From Streptomyces bacillaris (lineage in GTDB: Bacteria > Actinomycetota > Actinomycetes > Streptomycetales > Streptomycetaceae), in NCBI RefSeq assembly GCF_003268675.1, contig NZ_CP029378.1, forward strand, positions 2,790,001 through 2,854,000: 64,000 nt of DNA, read 5' to 3'. A program made the translations under genes and the position numbers. The number at the start of each line of letters is the position of its first letter. Position 1 is the first letter of the stretch. Of the stretch, positions 50,539 to 59,033 are shown in pieces. The notes beneath the pieces are model-generated. The model saw only the letters and a list, made by a program, of their open reading frames with translations. It had not been told where the DNA came from and did no database searches.

Positions 50539-51585
50539 TTACGGGGCGGTCTTGACGGTGATCTTGCCGTCGATGATGTCCTGCTTGGCCTTGTCGACCG
50601 CGGCGATGACGTCGGTCATCTTGGTGAAGGCCGGGTTGGACATCGACAGGGCGACGCCGTTCTTGTCGAGGCCGTAGCGGATCTCACCGGTCTGCGGCTT
50701 GCCGTCCTTGACCGACTTGATCAGGTTGAAGACGGCGTCCGAGACGTCCTTCGTGACCGAGGTCAGGATGGACTCCTTGTAGTTGGCGAGCCCTTCCTGG
50801 TTGTACTGGTCGGAGTCGACGCCGATGTTCCACTTGCCCGCCTTGGAGACGGCCTCGATGGCACCGGAGCCGGCCAGACCGGCGGCCGAGTAGACCACGT
50901 CGGCCTTCTTGTCGAGCTGGCCCTGGGCGGCGGCCTTGCCGAGGTCGGGCTTGGAGAAGCCGTCGAAGTTCGGCGGCTGGGTCAGGTACTGCGGGAGCAC
51001 GTTCACCGACGGGTCGGTGTCCTTGACGCCCTGGACGTAACCGGCCTCGAACTTCTTGATCAGCGGGGTCTCGACACCGCCGATGAAGCCGACCACCTTG
51101 GTCTTGCTGACCTTGGCGGCGGCGACGCCGGCGAGGTAGGAGCCCTGCTCCTCGTTGAAGACCATGTTGGCGATGTTCTTGCCGGTCACCGAGGAGTCGT
51201 CGATGATCCCGAACGTGGTGTCCGGGAACTTCGGGGCGACCTTCTTGATGGCGGGCGCGTAGGCGAAACCGACACCGATCACCGGGTTGTTGCCGGCGCG
51301 GGCCAGCTCGGTGAGGCGCTGCACCTTGTCGGCGTCGCTCTCACCGTCGGACGGCTCGGCCTCGCTGCCGTCGATGTCGAGGTCCTTCTCCGCCTTGGAG
51401 AGACCGGCGTAGGCGGCGTCGTTGAACGACTGGTCGCCGCGACCACCGATGTCGTAGGCGATGGCGGCCTTGTCACCGTCGGAGCCGGAGCCCGACGACG
51501 ACGTCTTTCCGCCACACGCGGTGGCGCTGAGCGCGAGGGCCGCTGACGCGACACCCACGGTGGCAATCCTGGTGATCCGGCGCAA
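50539..51585 (-). CDS. bmpA: Nucleoside-binding lipoprotein of the importer (BmpA/PnrA family)
   Basis: 348 aa from TTG 51585, chosen because GGAG lies seven bases upstream and a lipoprotein signal begins there (LRRITRIATVGVASAALALSATAC-GG); the in-frame region up to 51726 is non-coding. The lipidated Cys is followed by a Gly/Ser linker (GGKTSSSGSGSDGDKAA). The mature domain reads IAYDIGGRGDQSFNDAAYAGLSKAEKDL, then NNPVIGVGFAYAPAI, GIIDDSS, EEQGSYLAGVAAA and FIGGVETPLIKKFEAGYVQGV, all BmpA/PnrA marks for purine nucleoside binding. It has a palindrome operator of its own (51645-51656). Confidence 0.94.
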   Translation of the reverse strand: MRRITRIATVGVASAALALSATACGGKTSSSGSGSDGDKAAIAYDIGGRGDQSFNDAAYAGLSKAEKDLDIDGSEAEPSDGESDADKVQRLTELARAGNNPVIGVGFAYAPAIKKVAPKFPDTTFGIIDDSSVTGKNIANMVFNEEQGSYLAGVAAAKVSKTKVVGFIGGVETPLIKKFEAGYVQGVKDTDPSVNVLPQYLTQPPNFDGFSKPDLGKAAAQGQLDKKADVVYSAAGLAGSGAIEAVSKAGKWNIGVDSDQYNQEGLANYKESILTSVTKDVSDAVFNLIKSVKDGKPQTGEIRYGLDKNGVALSMSNPAFTKMTDVIAAVDKAKQDIIDGKITVKTAP

Positions 51586-51640
51586 GGGAGGCTCCTTCAA
51601 ACCTGACCGAAGCGCCTCTTCCGGCGCTGGTTTCGCGGCG

Positions 51641-51656
51641 ATCGTAACGCGCGTAG
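51641..51656 (-). promoter_or_regulatory. bmpA promoter with nucleoside-regulon palindrome variant
   Basis: On the minus strand CTACGCGCGTTA (51656-51645, 10 of 12) overlaps a -10 box TACGAT (51646-51641). The start TTG lies about 55 bases downstream behind GGAG. Confidence 0.6.
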
Positions 51657-51758
51657 ATGTCAGATAAGAGCACGTACGGAAGCCGTTATCGGATCGTCGC
51701 GAACAGAGGGTGGCGCGCCGGTCCACGGACGGCCCGCGAACAGTTCGTTACGGCAGTC

Positions 51759-53006
51759 CTACGACCGTCCGGCCAGCAGGGCGGCGGCCGTGAACAGCTC
51801 AACCCCCACGGTGATGGCCTCTTCGTCCACGTCGAAGTTGCCCCGGTGCAGGTCCAGACCGCGCGTGTCGCCGGGCGGCCGGACGCCGAGGCGGGCCATG
51901 GCGCCGGGGACGCGCTCCAGATACCAGGAGAAGTCCTCGCCGCCGAGGCTCTGCTCGGTGTCCTCGATCGCGTACGAGCCGCGACGCTCGGTCATCGCCG
52001 CGTCCAGCAGACCGATGGACTCGGCGTCGTTCACCACGGGCGGGACGCCCCGTACGTAATTGATCACGGTCTTGGCCCGATGCATTCCGGCCACCTCGTC
52101 GATGGCGGCGTGCACCAGGTCCGGGGCGTCACGCCAGGCGGCCAGGTCCAGGCAGCGGACCGTGCCGGAGAGCTCGGCGTGCTGCGGTACGACATTGGGG
52201 GCGTGGCCCGTCTGGAGGCGGCCCCAGGTCAGGACGAGGCCGGAGCGGGCGTCGACGCGGCGGGCGAGCAGCGCGGGGACGTCCACGGCGACCCGGGCCG
52301 CGGCGGTGACCAGGTCGGTGGTCAGGTGCGGGCGGGCGGTGTGGCCGCCGGGACCGTCGAGGGAGACCTCCAGGCGGTCGCAGGCGGAGGTGATGGGCCC
52401 GACGCGGAGCCCGATCCTCCCGGCGTCCACCTTGGGGTCGCAGTGGACGGCGATGATCCGCCCGACGCCCTCCAGCACCCCGGACTCGATCGCGTCCACC
52501 GCACCGCCCGGGAGGACCTCCTCGGCGGGCTGGAAGACCAGCCGCACCGCGTTGGGCAGGAGCCCCTGGCGGTGGAGCCCGGCGAGCACCAGTCCGGCGC
52601 CGAGCACAGTGGTGGTGTGGACGTCGTGCCCGCAGGCGTGGGCCCGGTCGGGGACGGTTGACCGGTAGGGGACGTCCACCTTGGTGTCCGGGATCGGCAG
52701 CGCGTCGATGTCGGCCCGCAACGCCAGCATGGGCGTCACGCCGTCCCACTCCCCCACGTCGCAGACGAGCCCCGTGCCCACGTCGAGCACCCGCGGCCGC
52801 AGCCCGGCCTTCTCCAGCCGGTCCTTGATGGCGGCGGTGGTCCGGAACTCCTGGTTGCCCAGCTCGGGGTGCATGTGCAGATCCCGGCGGAAGGCGATCA
52901 GCTCGGCCCGCAGCTCGTCACCGAGCCTGCCGGGCAGCCCACCTCCTCCCGGCTGGTCGACCAGGTCTTCGGAACGGGCTGCGGCGCGGGACTTCAACTG
53001 GTTCAC
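51759..53006 (-). CDS. M20-family amidohydrolase (AmiB1-like)
   Basis: 415 aa from GTG 53006; ATG 53045 would add 13 residues and the choice is uncertain. ELIAFRRDLHMHPELGNQEFRTT is the M20D entry. Metal ligands lie in AHACGHDVHTT, QPAEEVLPGG and the C-terminal LGGEDFSWYL. It is of the type that hydrolyses N-acyl or aminoacyl amides. In M. tuberculosis amiA1/amiB1 paralogues lie between lpdA and the PNP gene deoD, so its position next to nucleoside genes is conserved. A role in releasing substrates for salvage is only inferred. No palindrome precedes it. Confidence 0.87.
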   Translation of the reverse strand: MNQLKSRAAARSEDLVDQPGGGGLPGRLGDELRAELIAFRRDLHMHPELGNQEFRTTAAIKDRLEKAGLRPRVLDVGTGLVCDVGEWDGVTPMLALRADIDALPIPDTKVDVPYRSTVPDRAHACGHDVHTTTVLGAGLVLAGLHRQGLLPNAVRLVFQPAEEVLPGGAVDAIESGVLEGVGRIIAVHCDPKVDAGRIGLRVGPITSACDRLEVSLDGPGGHTARPHLTTDLVTAAARVAVDVPALLARRVDARSGLVLTWGRLQTGHAPNVVPQHAELSGTVRCLDLAAWRDAPDLVHAAIDEVAGMHRAKTVINYVRGVPPVVNDAESIGLLDAAMTERRGSYAIEDTEQSLGGEDFSWYLERVPGAMARLGVRPPGDTRGLDLHRGNFDVDEEAITVGVELFTAAALLAGRS

Positions 53007-53176
53007 CTGGTGAAGCGTAGGCCCCTTCACCCCCCAACTGGCCACAGATCAAGAAAACTTCAACCGCACAGGGGAACAAAAGGCGGGGCGGGGGTGTGTG
53101 ACGGGTCGTGACGGTGGGTATGCCTTGGGGTTCTCCCGTGGTGTACGGGACGGCCGATACACCGCCGGCACACCCT

Positions 53177-54211
53177 CTACGCGTGCGCCGTCGACGTCAG
53201 CCGCTGCACCCCCCGGGCCGTCTCCGTGACCCCGCTCAGGAAGCCCTGGGCGCGCGGGGAGGCCGTCGTGCGCAGCCACTCGGGGGCGATGTCGCAGACC
53301 GCGACGTTCACCCCGGTGCCGGCCAGGGCCAGCGGGAGGGTGTGGACCACCGTGGAGGGGAAGCTCACCACCGTGTGGCCGATGGGGCCGCGGCGGGCGA
53401 TGAGTTCCAGGGGGAGGTCCGGGCGGACGATCTCCAGGCCGGTGGCGGCCTCCAGGGCGTGGAGCTTCTCGGCGGACTCGCGGCGGTGGGCGAAGTAGCG
53501 GGTGGCCCCGTGGGTGCGGGCCAGGGCCGCCACCGCCTCCTGGTACGGGGCGGCGTCGACCACGCCCGTCTCCACCAGGGAGGTGCCGACCAGGTCCGCG
53601 CCCTTGCCGATGGTGGGCGGGCCGAAGCGGGCGCGGGTCCAGGTGAAGGCGTTGGCGGTGACGGTGATGCCCTCGGGGGGCTCGACCGGCATCGCGGTGA
53701 AGACCTCCACCGCGTGCCGGGCCGTCGGGGTGAAGCGGCGCCGCGCGGTGGCCGTGACCGGGGCCAGGACCAGTTCGCGCGGCCCGCCCCGGCCCTTGCG
53801 GTGCCAGCGGGTCAGCCGCTCGCCCCGGGCGAGCTGGGCGACGAACTCCATGGTCGCCGTGCCGTCGTCGACCACCGTGAGGCGCTCGGCGCGGACCAGG
53901 GTCAGCAGGAGCTGGACGTAACGGGAGAACGGGTCCCCGATCACGATGTGGTCCGCGCGCCTGACCAGTCCGGCCAGGGCGCGCAGGGCCTTGAGAGGCG
54001 CGCCGGACTCCCCGCGCGCCTCCTGCCAGCGGACGGCGATGCCCTCGTCGCGGGCCAGCTCCGCCATCCGGCGCAGCTGACCGCGCGACATCGGGTCGAC
54101 CGGGGGGAGAACGACGACCGTCGTGGCGGCCGGATCGTCTCCCCCCTCGGTGTGCACCCACTCCAGGACGTTCAGGAGCTGGACCGGGCTCTCGACGAAG
54201 GCGAGGTTCAC
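53177..54211 (-). CDS. Sialyltransferase-like glycosyltransferase (GT52-type fold)
   Basis: 344 aa without signal or membrane helix. MNLAFVESPVQLLNVLEWVH opens like the bacterial sialyltransferase superfamily (GT52/polyST). RLTVVDDGTATMEFV carries the (D/E)DG motif with the catalytic Asp. TRYFAHRRES stands where the HP motif binds CMP, and HTVVSFPSTVVHTLPLAL where the Ser-Ser motif binds the phosphate. I infer that it transfers a nonulosonic acid such as Kdn from CMP. The HP motif reads H-R, an unusual variant. It lies 10 bp after the NeuB-like gene and in the same operon. Confidence 0.7.
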   Translation of the reverse strand: MNLAFVESPVQLLNVLEWVHTEGGDDPAATTVVVLPPVDPMSRGQLRRMAELARDEGIAVRWQEARGESGAPLKALRALAGLVRRADHIVIGDPFSRYVQLLLTLVRAERLTVVDDGTATMEFVAQLARGERLTRWHRKGRGGPRELVLAPVTATARRRFTPTARHAVEVFTAMPVEPPEGITVTANAFTWTRARFGPPTIGKGADLVGTSLVETGVVDAAPYQEAVAALARTHGATRYFAHRRESAEKLHALEAATGLEIVRPDLPLELIARRGPIGHTVVSFPSTVVHTLPLALAGTGVNVAVCDIAPEWLRTTASPRAQGFLSGVTETARGVQRLTSTAHA

Positions 54212-54221
54212 CGGTCGGCGC

Positions 54222-55154
54222 TCAGACCGCGACCGGCTCGGGGGCCGGGGCGTTCTCGGCCTCGGCGACGACGCCCGCGACCCGGCGGAGCTTCTTCATC
54301 GGGCCGAGCTCGGACTCGTACACCTTCTTGACGCCGTCACCGAGCGACTGCTCGATGGTGCGGATGTCGCGGACCAGGCGGGTCAGGCCCTGGGGCTCGA
54401 CGGAGGCGGCCTGGTCGGAGCCCCACATGGCGCGGTCGAGGGTGATGTGGCGCTCGACGAAGGTGGCGCCGAGGGCGACGGCGGCCAGCGTGGTCTGGAG
54501 GCCGGTCTCGTGGCCGGAGTAGCCGATCGGGACGTTCGGGTACTCCTGCTGGAGGGTGTTGATGACCCGCAGGTTCAGCTCCTCGGCCTTGGCCGGGTAG
54601 GTGGAGGTGGCGTGGCAGAGCAGGATGTTGTCGCTGCCCAGGACCTCGACCGCGTGGCGGATCTGCTTCGGGGTGGACATGCCCGTGGAGAGGATGACCG
54701 TACGGCCGGTGGCGCGCAGGGCGCGGAGCAGCTCGTCGTCGGTGAGGGATGCGGAGGCGACCTTGTGGGCGGGGACGTCGAACTTCTCCAGGAAGGCGAC
54801 GGCCTCGGTGTCCCACGGGGAGGCGAACCAGTCGATGCCGCGCTCGGCGCAGTGCTCGGAGATGGCCCGGTACTCCTCCTCGCCGAACTCGACGCGGTGG
54901 CGGTAGTCGATGTACGTCATCCGGCCCCAGGGGGTGTCGCGCTCGATGTCCCACTGGTCGCGCGGGGTGCAGATCTCCGGGGTGCGCTTCTGGAACTTGA
55001 CGGCGTCGCAGCCGGCTTCGGCGGCCACGTCGATGAGGGCGAGGGCGTTGTCGAGGTCGCCGTTGTGGTTGATGCCGATCTCGCCCGTGATGTAGACGGG
55101 GTTGCCGGGTCCGGCGGTACGGGTGCCGAAGGTACGCAGACGGGAGGTGCTCAT
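54222..55154 (-). CDS. neuB: NeuB-family nonulosonate (Kdn/sialate) synthase without SAF domain
   Basis: 310 aa. PVYITGEIGINHNGDLDNALALIDVAAEAGCDAVKFQKRTPE, then DWFASPWDTEAVAFL, HKVASASL, VILSTGMST, LLCHATSTYPA, IGYSGHE and ATFVERHITLDRAMWGSDQAAS follow the NeuB TIM-barrel order with metal and phosphate ligands. The protein ends just after the barrel. The C-terminal antifreeze (SAF) domain of typical 345-aa NeuB enzymes is missing, and with it the arginine that contacts the N-acetyl group. A sugar without N-acetyl (mannose or mannose-6-phosphate, giving Kdn or Kdn-9-phosphate) is therefore plausible. It matches SCO4882 of the S. coelicolor teichulosonic acid locus by order. Confidence 0.88.
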   Translation of the reverse strand: MSTSRLRTFGTRTAGPGNPVYITGEIGINHNGDLDNALALIDVAAEAGCDAVKFQKRTPEICTPRDQWDIERDTPWGRMTYIDYRHRVEFGEEEYRAISEHCAERGIDWFASPWDTEAVAFLEKFDVPAHKVASASLTDDELLRALRATGRTVILSTGMSTPKQIRHAVEVLGSDNILLCHATSTYPAKAEELNLRVINTLQQEYPNVPIGYSGHETGLQTTLAAVALGATFVERHITLDRAMWGSDQAASVEPQGLTRLVRDIRTIEQSLGDGVKKVYESELGPMKKLRRVAGVVAEAENAPAPEPVAV

Positions 55155-55166
55155 GGTGGTGCTTCC

Positions 55167-56402
55167 TTACTTGGTGGGGACAGTGGGGGCTGTGATGTCA
55201 GCGGTGAGGGTGGGGCCCAGCAGCCAGGCCGCGATCTCGCGGATGGCGCCGTAGCCGCCGGGGGTGGTCGTGACGGCGCGCGCCGCCGCGCGCACCGAGT
55301 CGTGGGCGCTGCCGACCGCGACGGGCCAGCCCGCGAGGGCGAAGCAGCCGAGGTCGTTGACGTCGTTGCCGACGTAGAGCACGCGCTCGGGGGCGATGTT
55401 CTGCTCGTCGCACCACTGCTTGAGCGCCTCGTCCTTGCGGTCGATGCCGTGCAGGACGGGGACCTGGAGCTTGCGGGCGCGGGCGGCGACGACGGGGTTC
55501 TGTTCGGTGGAGAGGATCAGCAGTGGGACGCCCGCCTTGCGCAGGGCGGCGATACCCAGGCCGTCGCCCCGGTGGACGGCGACGGTCTCGCGGCCGTCGG
55601 AGTCGACCATGACCCGGTCGTCGGTCTGGGTTCCGTCGAAGTCCAGGACGACCGCGTCCACGTCGGCCCGGGTGGGCAGCGGGGCGGGGTCCAGGAGCGG
55701 GGCGAGCGCGCGGGCGCGGGCCAGGTCGTGCGGGTCGTCGATCTCCAGCACCCGGGCCGGGTCGGTGGGGACCAGGGCGGTGTGGCCGAAGAAGCGGTGG
55801 CGGTGGGTGCGGAAGCCCGCCGCGTCCATCGCGTAGGCGGCACCGGTCTCCAGGTAGTCCTGGGGGCGGTCCTGGCGGCGGGGGCGTACGGACTTGTCGT
55901 GGTTGACGCCGTACGTGCCCTCCTCCACCGCGTGCCCGTCGCGCCAGACGAAGCCGTGGAACGTGGCGACGGTGACGGCCGTGTCGGCGCCCTCGTGGAC
56001 GACCGCCCGGGCCACCCCGTCGATGTCGTCGCGGGAGACGAAGGGGCTGGTGCACTGGACGAGGAGGACCACGTCGACACGCTTGGCGCGCTCGGCCTCG
56101 TAGGTGTCCAGGGCGTGCAGCACGGCCGCCTCGCTGGTGGCGGTGTCGCCCGCGATGGCGGCGGGGCGCTCGACGCAGTGCAGCCGGTGGGCGGCGCCGA
56201 GGTCGACGGCGGCGGCACGGGCGGCCTGGGCGATGGCCCCGTCGTCGGTGGTGACGACGACATCGGTGACCTCGGGGGCGCCGAGTGCGGCGCGCACCGC
56301 GCGGGCGACCAGGGGGATGCCGCCGACCTCGGCGAGGTTCTTGGCGGGCACGCCCTTGGATCCGCCGCGGGCGGGGATCACGGCGAGGACGGTCGGTGTC
56401 AT
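55167..56402 (-). CDS. neuA: CMP-nonulosonate synthetase fused to KdsC-type HAD phosphatase
   Basis: 411 aa from ATG 56402, with GGAG five bases before it. Residues 1-230 are a NeuA-type cytidylyltransferase: VLAVIPARGGSKGVPAKNL, VVTTDDGAIA, ERPAAIAGDTATSEAAVLHAL and LLVQCTSPFVSRDDID. Residues about 245-411 are a HAD phosphatase of the KdsC/NANS-phosphatase kind: VVLDFDGTQTDD (D-x-D nucleophile), GDGLGIAALRKAGVPLLILSTEQN, HGIDRKDEAL and YVGNDVNDLGCF. The fusion would dephosphorylate Kdn-9-phosphate and then activate Kdn as CMP-Kdn. It follows SCO4881 by order. It lies 12 bp upstream of neuB. Confidence 0.9.
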   Translation of the reverse strand: MTPTVLAVIPARGGSKGVPAKNLAEVGGIPLVARAVRAALGAPEVTDVVVTTDDGAIAQAARAAAVDLGAAHRLHCVERPAAIAGDTATSEAAVLHALDTYEAERAKRVDVVLLVQCTSPFVSRDDIDGVARAVVHEGADTAVTVATFHGFVWRDGHAVEEGTYGVNHDKSVRPRRQDRPQDYLETGAAYAMDAAGFRTHRHRFFGHTALVPTDPARVLEIDDPHDLARARALAPLLDPAPLPTRADVDAVVLDFDGTQTDDRVMVDSDGRETVAVHRGDGLGIAALRKAGVPLLILSTEQNPVVAARARKLQVPVLHGIDRKDEALKQWCDEQNIAPERVLYVGNDVNDLGCFALAGWPVAVGSAHDSVRAAARAVTTTPGGYGAIREIAAWLLGPTLTADITAPTVPTK

Positions 56403-56422
56403 CGAAGCTCCTGAGGTGGTGG

Positions 56423-57811
56423 TCACAGCTCCCCCATCCGGCGGATCACCGGGGCGACGCGCTGGACGCCGTGCCGGTAGGCGCCGCGCGCCGCGTTGCG
56501 TACGGTCTCCCGCACCGCGCCCCGGACCCGGCCGGGCTCCTGCGGTGCGGCGGCGCCGGGCAGGGGCGTGCCGTCGGGGGCCAGGTGGTGGCGGGCGAGG
56601 ATGCCGGGGAGGTAGCCGGGGGCGGTGGTGGGCGTGTAGTACGGGGCCAGCGGCGGGAGTTGGCCCTCCGCCAGCAGCTCGGCCACCTTGGCGCGGGCGG
56701 TGTCGTAGGCGGTGCCGTACGAACCGTCGGCGGCGACGCCCTGGCCGGCCAGCCACTCCCCGTCCGGGCGCGGGCGGTATCCGCCGTCGAGCCGGTCCCA
56801 GGAGGTGAGGAGCCCGGAGCCGACGAAGTGGTGGTTGCCGAGGGGTTCGCGTACGCCGAGGTCGGTGAGGACGGCGGTCGGGATGCGGCGGTGCAGGGAC
56901 TCCAGGGCGGCGGTGGAGGAGACGGTGACCAGGAGGTCGGTGCGGTCCAGGACCTCGCCCATGTGCCCGTACACCAGACGGAAGTTGGGCGGCAGCCCGC
57001 CGGGCAGCCTCTGGGCGAGCTTCTGGTACGGGAGTTCCTCGATGTGCGTGGTGTGCTCACCGGGCTTGGAGCGCAGCTTCAGCAGCACCTCGCGGCGGGG
57101 GTGCAGCCGGGCGTGCTCGACGAGCCGGCGGAGGAGGTACGTACGGTCGGCGCGGGAGGCCGGTACGGAGGGCTGCGCGGCGAACACCACGGTGTCGCGG
57201 CCCTCTTCGGGGCTGTACGGGGCTCCGCCCAGGAAGGGCAGCGCGGCTTCGGTGACCGCCGAGGCGTCGGCGCCCACTCCCTCGTACACCGCCCGGAAAC
57301 GCTCCGCGTCGTGCGCCGAGTTGGCGAGGACGATGTCCGCGCCGTGGCGGAGGAGGAGCCCGTCGGCCAGCTTCTCGTAGACGACCCCGACGTACCCGGT
57401 GACGATGACGGGCCTGCGGGCGAGGTCGAGCGCGGCCAGTCCGTGCAGCATCGCCTGGACGCCGCCGCCGACGAGGGCGAGGACGACCACGTCGTACCCC
57501 TCGTCGCGCACGGTGTGCAGGAACTCGACGGCGGTGACCTCACGGACCCGCCCGGCGTCGATCCCGACCTCACCGACCTCCGCGAGCTGACGGGGCGTCG
57601 GGGTGGCCCGGCCGCGCAGCAGCAGCCCGCTGACCTCGACGGGGCGCGCGTCCCGCCCGTCCCCGGCCACCTCGGCGGTCAGGCGGCGCGCGGTGAGCGC
57701 GCCCCATTTCCACCGGGTGTCGGAGTCGGCGAGGACGGCGACCCGCAGCGCCTGGCGGGGCTCGGCGGGGGCGTCGGCCGGATCGGCCTGATTGCTGGTA
57801 CGTGGGGGCAC
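56423..57811 (-). CDS. Putative glycosyltransferase of the wall-glycopolymer locus
   Basis: 462 aa from GTG 57811, possibly leaderless (TAACTT seven bases upstream); TTG 57850 is an alternative. LRVAVLADSDTRWKWGALTA opens a Rossmann domain. RPVIVTGYVGVVYEKLADGLLLRHGADIVLANSAHDAERFRAVYEGVG and VVFAAQPSVPASRADRTYLLRRLVEHARLHPRREVLLKLRSKPGEHTTH form the two halves of a GT-B layout. DLLVTVSSTAALESLHRRIPTAVLTDLG is a typical donor-phosphate segment. I recall such proteins as DUF6716 putative glycosyltransferases. No signal or membrane helix. It is the first gene of the leftward operon; its stop overlaps a GTG of the next frame. Confidence 0.75.
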   Translation of the reverse strand: MPPRTSNQADPADAPAEPRQALRVAVLADSDTRWKWGALTARRLTAEVAGDGRDARPVEVSGLLLRGRATPTPRQLAEVGEVGIDAGRVREVTAVEFLHTVRDEGYDVVVLALVGGGVQAMLHGLAALDLARRPVIVTGYVGVVYEKLADGLLLRHGADIVLANSAHDAERFRAVYEGVGADASAVTEAALPFLGGAPYSPEEGRDTVVFAAQPSVPASRADRTYLLRRLVEHARLHPRREVLLKLRSKPGEHTTHIEELPYQKLAQRLPGGLPPNFRLVYGHMGEVLDRTDLLVTVSSTAALESLHRRIPTAVLTDLGVREPLGNHHFVGSGLLTSWDRLDGGYRPRPDGEWLAGQGVAADGSYGTAYDTARAKVAELLAEGQLPPLAPYYTPTTAPGYLPGILARHHLAPDGTPLPGAAAPQEPGRVRGAVRETVRNAARGAYRHGVQRVAPVIRRMGEL

Positions 57812-58019
57812 ATCCCAGAAGTTAGGAAGGCATTTCGATGCGCGGCCCAACGCGACAGCAACAAATGGTTAACAGGAGGCCGACGGTTGGGGAATCGGCA
57901 GGCCGGAGCGGTCAACTTCCGCCGCATTCGGTCCGCTTCACCGTTCGGACATTCATCGTTCACCCGCAGTACTTTTCCGGGTCGAGGAATGTGCCGGGTC
58001 TCCAACTAGCGTGATGCGG
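57812..58019. promoter_or_regulatory. Divergent promoter region of the wall-glycopolymer operons
   Basis: About 208 bp separate the leftward and rightward glycosyltransferase operons. For the rightward gene, TAGCGT (58007-58012) stands seven bases before GTG 58020; for the leftward one, TAACTT stands seven bases before GTG 57811. Both fit leaderless initiation. The middle is relatively AT-rich (AACAGCAACAAATGGTTAACAGGAGG on one strand). No clear inverted repeat was found. Confidence 0.5.
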
Positions 58020-59033
58020 GTGGTTAAGCTCTCCGTCATCGTGCCGTTCTACAACGTGCAGACATACGCGCCCGACACCCTCAGAAGCCTGCGGGCCAAC
58101 GCCCGGGAGGATTTCGAGTTCATTCTCGTCGACGACTGCTCGACCGACGGGACGGCCGGGATCCTCCAGCGCGCCAGGGAGGACATTCCCGGCGCCAAGG
58201 TGATCGTCCACGAGCGCAACGGCGGTCTGGCCACGGCCAGGAACACCGGCCTGGACGCGGCGGACGGGGAGTATCTGACCTTCCTGGACGGCGACGACTG
58301 GCTGGCCCCCGGCTACTTCACCGACCTGGTGGCCGCGGCCGAGCGGCTGGAGTGCGACTTCGTCCGCACCGACCATGTGCAGGTCACCGGCCGCACCCGG
58401 ACGGTGCACCGGGTGCCGCACGGGCTGCGGAACGTGGTGCTCAGCCCGCGCTCGGTGATCCTTCCGGTCGACCGCACCACATCGGTGGACTATCCGTACG
58501 CCTGGGCCGGTATTTACCGCCGGCGCCTTCTCGACCGCGGTCTGCTGCACTTCACCGACGGTCTGCGCACCGCCGAGGACCGGCCGTGGATCTGGCGCCT
58601 GCACCGGGAGGCCGAGAGTTTCGCCGCGGTCGGCCTGCTCGGCCTCTTCTACCGGCGCGGGGTCGCCTCCTCGCTCACCCAGATCGGAGATGTCCGGCAG
58701 CTCGATTTCATCCGGGCATTCGACCAGGTCATCGAGGAGACCGCGCAGGATTCCGACGCGGAGATCCTGCTGCCGAAGGCCGTCCGTACCTATTGCGCGG
58801 TCATGGCCCACCATCTCGGTTCCATAGAGCGTTTCGAACCGTCCGTGGCCCGGACGCTGCGTTCCATGAGCGCCACCGCCCTGCGCAGGCTCCCCCCCGA
58901 TCTCCTCGACGACACCCTCCGCTCCCTGGGCGACCGGCGCGCCGCCCTGCTGCGGCGGGTGCGCCGCCGTCCCATGGGCGGGGAGCCCGCCCCCGCCGTC
59001 ACACCTGCCGCCGCCTCCGGAGCCCGCGCCTGA
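58020..59033 (+). CDS. Glycosyltransferase family 2
   Basis: 337 aa from GTG 58020 (VVKLSVIVPFYNV); GTG 58011 and ATG 58014 are alternatives. The GT-A fold shows LSVIVPFYNVQTY, FILVDDCSTDGTAGIL, ERNGGLATARNTGLDAADGEYLTFLDGDDW (DXD in DGDD), and later HFTDGLRTAEDRPWIWRL with the catalytic ED. The arrangement is that of glycosyltransferases for cell-surface polymers. Its ATG-overlapping successor is the polysialyltransferase-like gene, so both act in the same pathway, perhaps adding the sugar substituents of the Kdn polymer. Confidence 0.9.
   Translation: MVKLSVIVPFYNVQTYAPDTLRSLRANAREDFEFILVDDCSTDGTAGILQRAREDIPGAKVIVHERNGGLATARNTGLDAADGEYLTFLDGDDWLAPGYFTDLVAAAERLECDFVRTDHVQVTGRTRTVHRVPHGLRNVVLSPRSVILPVDRTTSVDYPYAWAGIYRRRLLDRGLLHFTDGLRTAEDRPWIWRLHREAESFAAVGLLGLFYRRGVASSLTQIGDVRQLDFIRAFDQVIEETAQDSDAEILLPKAVRTYCAVMAHHLGSIERFEPSVARTLRSMSATALRRLPPDLLDDTLRSLGDRRAALLRRVRRRPMGGEPAPAVTPAAASGARA

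Noticed and set aside
53176..53190. CTACGCGTGCGCC as a seventh palindrome
   Set aside because: Single half-site, located at the stop codon of the sialyltransferase-like gene and not in a promoter.
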